From contig JAFGJP010000058.1 in the NCBI GenBank assembly GCA_016929035.1, positions 1 to 6,125 of the forward strand: a stretch of DNA of 6,125 nucleotides, in the 5' to 3' direction. The notes under the pieces were generated by a model. It made no database searches and was not told where the DNA came from. It worked only from the letters and a program-made list of their open reading frames with translations. This DNA comes from Candidatus Auribacterota bacterium. Lineage in GTDB: Bacteria > Auribacterota > JAFGBW01 > JAFGJP01. Both the position numbers and the translations under genes were made by a program. Shown here piece by piece: positions 5,517 to 6,125 of this stretch; the stretch's first letter is position 1, and every line of letters starts with the position of its first letter.

Positions 5517-5636
5517 ATCCGTTAAGTCCGATAGGTCGTTCAAGCCCGTTGTGCCCGTTTTTCTTTTTCGATTCTTGCTTCTTTACTTCTGTTTTCTGTT
5601 CTCTGACCTCTGTCCTTTTCAACGGGCTTAACGGAT
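5517..5636. repeat. Interrupted inverted repeat around a pyrimidine-rich stretch
   Basis: The right arm, 5620-5636, is 17 bases. Its reverse complement is found on the left split in two: ATCCGTTAAG (5517-5526) and AAGCCCGTTG (5542-5551), with 15 bases (5527-5541) between them. The two left pieces share an AAG, as if a segment had been duplicated or inserted at that triplet. The span between the arms, 5552-5619, is mostly T and C (for example CTTCTTTACTTCTGTTTTCT). The right arm overlaps the last codons and TAA of the phosphoesterase gene on the minus strand. It could form a cruciform or RNA hairpin downstream of both convergent genes, or be a copy of a dispersed repeat. No transposase or target duplication is seen. 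Confidence 0.65.
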
Positions 5637-6125
5637 TAACAGCTTCTCCGCTTTTCTGACAATTTCTCTTATGATGCCTTTGCGATTGGCAACAAGGCAG
5701 CCTGCCATGTCAGAGTGTCCACCGCCCTGGTATTCTTCAGCAAGAGAAGCAATATTGATCTTTCCCTTTGATCGCAGCCCAACCCGAATTGTCCCGTCCT
5801 TCTGCCCGCGGAAAAGAAGAGCGATCTGTGTGCGGGCAAGCGATCTGAGCTCTTCAATAAGAAAATCCGCGTCTTCCATTTCCGTTGATGTTTTTTTAAA
5901 GTCGCTTTGAGTGATGTGAGCCCAGGCGATTCGGTCGTTTTTTGAAAAACGGATTTTTGAATAAAAGACATTCAGCAGCTTCAGGATAGGCTTGGTTTTC
6001 GACCAGTAGGTCATCTGGCTGATGTGGTAAAAGTCGATTCCTGTCTGCAGGAGCTCCGCACAGATAAGAAATGCCTGGCTGTTCGTCGAGGGAAGGCGGA
6101 AAGAATTTGTCTCGACAATAAGAGC
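5628..6125 (-). CDS. DHH/DHHA1 phosphoesterase, NrnA-like (5' partial)
   Basis: The frame is open to the window edge, giving the C-terminal 165 residues; the true start lies beyond base 6125. The ATG at 6014 is internal, since homology extends upstream of it. The beginning of the visible part (LIVETNSFRLPSTN) aligns with the 'TDTGSFRxxNT' segment of NrnA-type enzymes, followed by AELLQTGIDFYHISQMTYW, a common helix pair. The DHHA1 substrate-binding domain ends the protein, with its hallmark GGGH at visible residues 134-137 in YQGGGHSDMAG. NrnA-type proteins degrade short oligoribonucleotides and often pAp, in the cytoplasm with Mn or Mg ions. The catalytic DxD and DHH motifs are outside the window, so activity cannot be judged. 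In the visible metal-binding motif, the usual DTG reads ETN. The gene is convergent with spoVG, and its last three codons lie in the right arm of an inverted repeat. Confidence 0.85.
   Translation of the reverse strand, partial: ALIVETNSFRLPSTNSQAFLICAELLQTGIDFYHISQMTYWSKTKPILKLLNVFYSKIRFSKNDRIAWAHITQSDFKKTSTEMEDADFLIEELRSLARTQIALLFRGQKDGTIRVGLRSKGKINIASLAEEYQGGGHSDMAGCLVANRKGIIREIVRKAEKLLIR

Overview
The window reads as chromosome of a Gram-negative-type, non-model bacterium of moderate GC with many A/T runs. The mix of an MEP-pathway ispE next to a spoVG homologue, a secreted clan GH-A glycosidase with Ca-loop and TPR-like parts, and short dispersed-looking intergenic repeats is the sort of content I associate with uncultured phyla such as Omnitrophota or deltaproteobacterial lineages. 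That placement is a guess from style, not a demonstrated assignment. No rRNA, tRNA, CRISPR array, transposase or phage gene was seen.

Layout. Bases 1-492 (+) are the 3' end of a gene for an Ig-like-fold protein with a highly charged tail. It is followed after 36 bp by an exported glycosidase-like protein (529-2442, +), so the two are probably one operon concerned with the cell surface or extracellular glycans. A 298-bp gap (2443-2740) holds short repeats and hairpins. A two-domain response regulator (2741-3856, -) follows, with a CheB-type receiver and a CheB-like C-terminal domain that has lost its catalytic residues. It is divergent from ispE (3951-4832, +), which has a good sigma70-type promoter in the gap.

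ispE is followed by a probable 49-codon small gene (4801-4950) that overlaps its end and stops two bases before spoVG (4953-5447). The SpoVG protein is unusual in carrying a four-cysteine zinc ribbon inside the SpoVG fold. A strong intrinsic terminator (5481-5513) ends this operon. An interrupted inverted repeat enclosing a pyrimidine-rich stretch then leads into the 3' end of a convergent DHH/DHHA1 phosphoesterase gene (5628-6125, -) that runs off the window.

Most unusual points: the zinc-ribbon SpoVG; the pseudo-methylesterase response regulator with A9 and A10 tracts positioned so that single-base slippage gives either no protein or a receiver-only protein; and the unlisted small gene coupled to spoVG.
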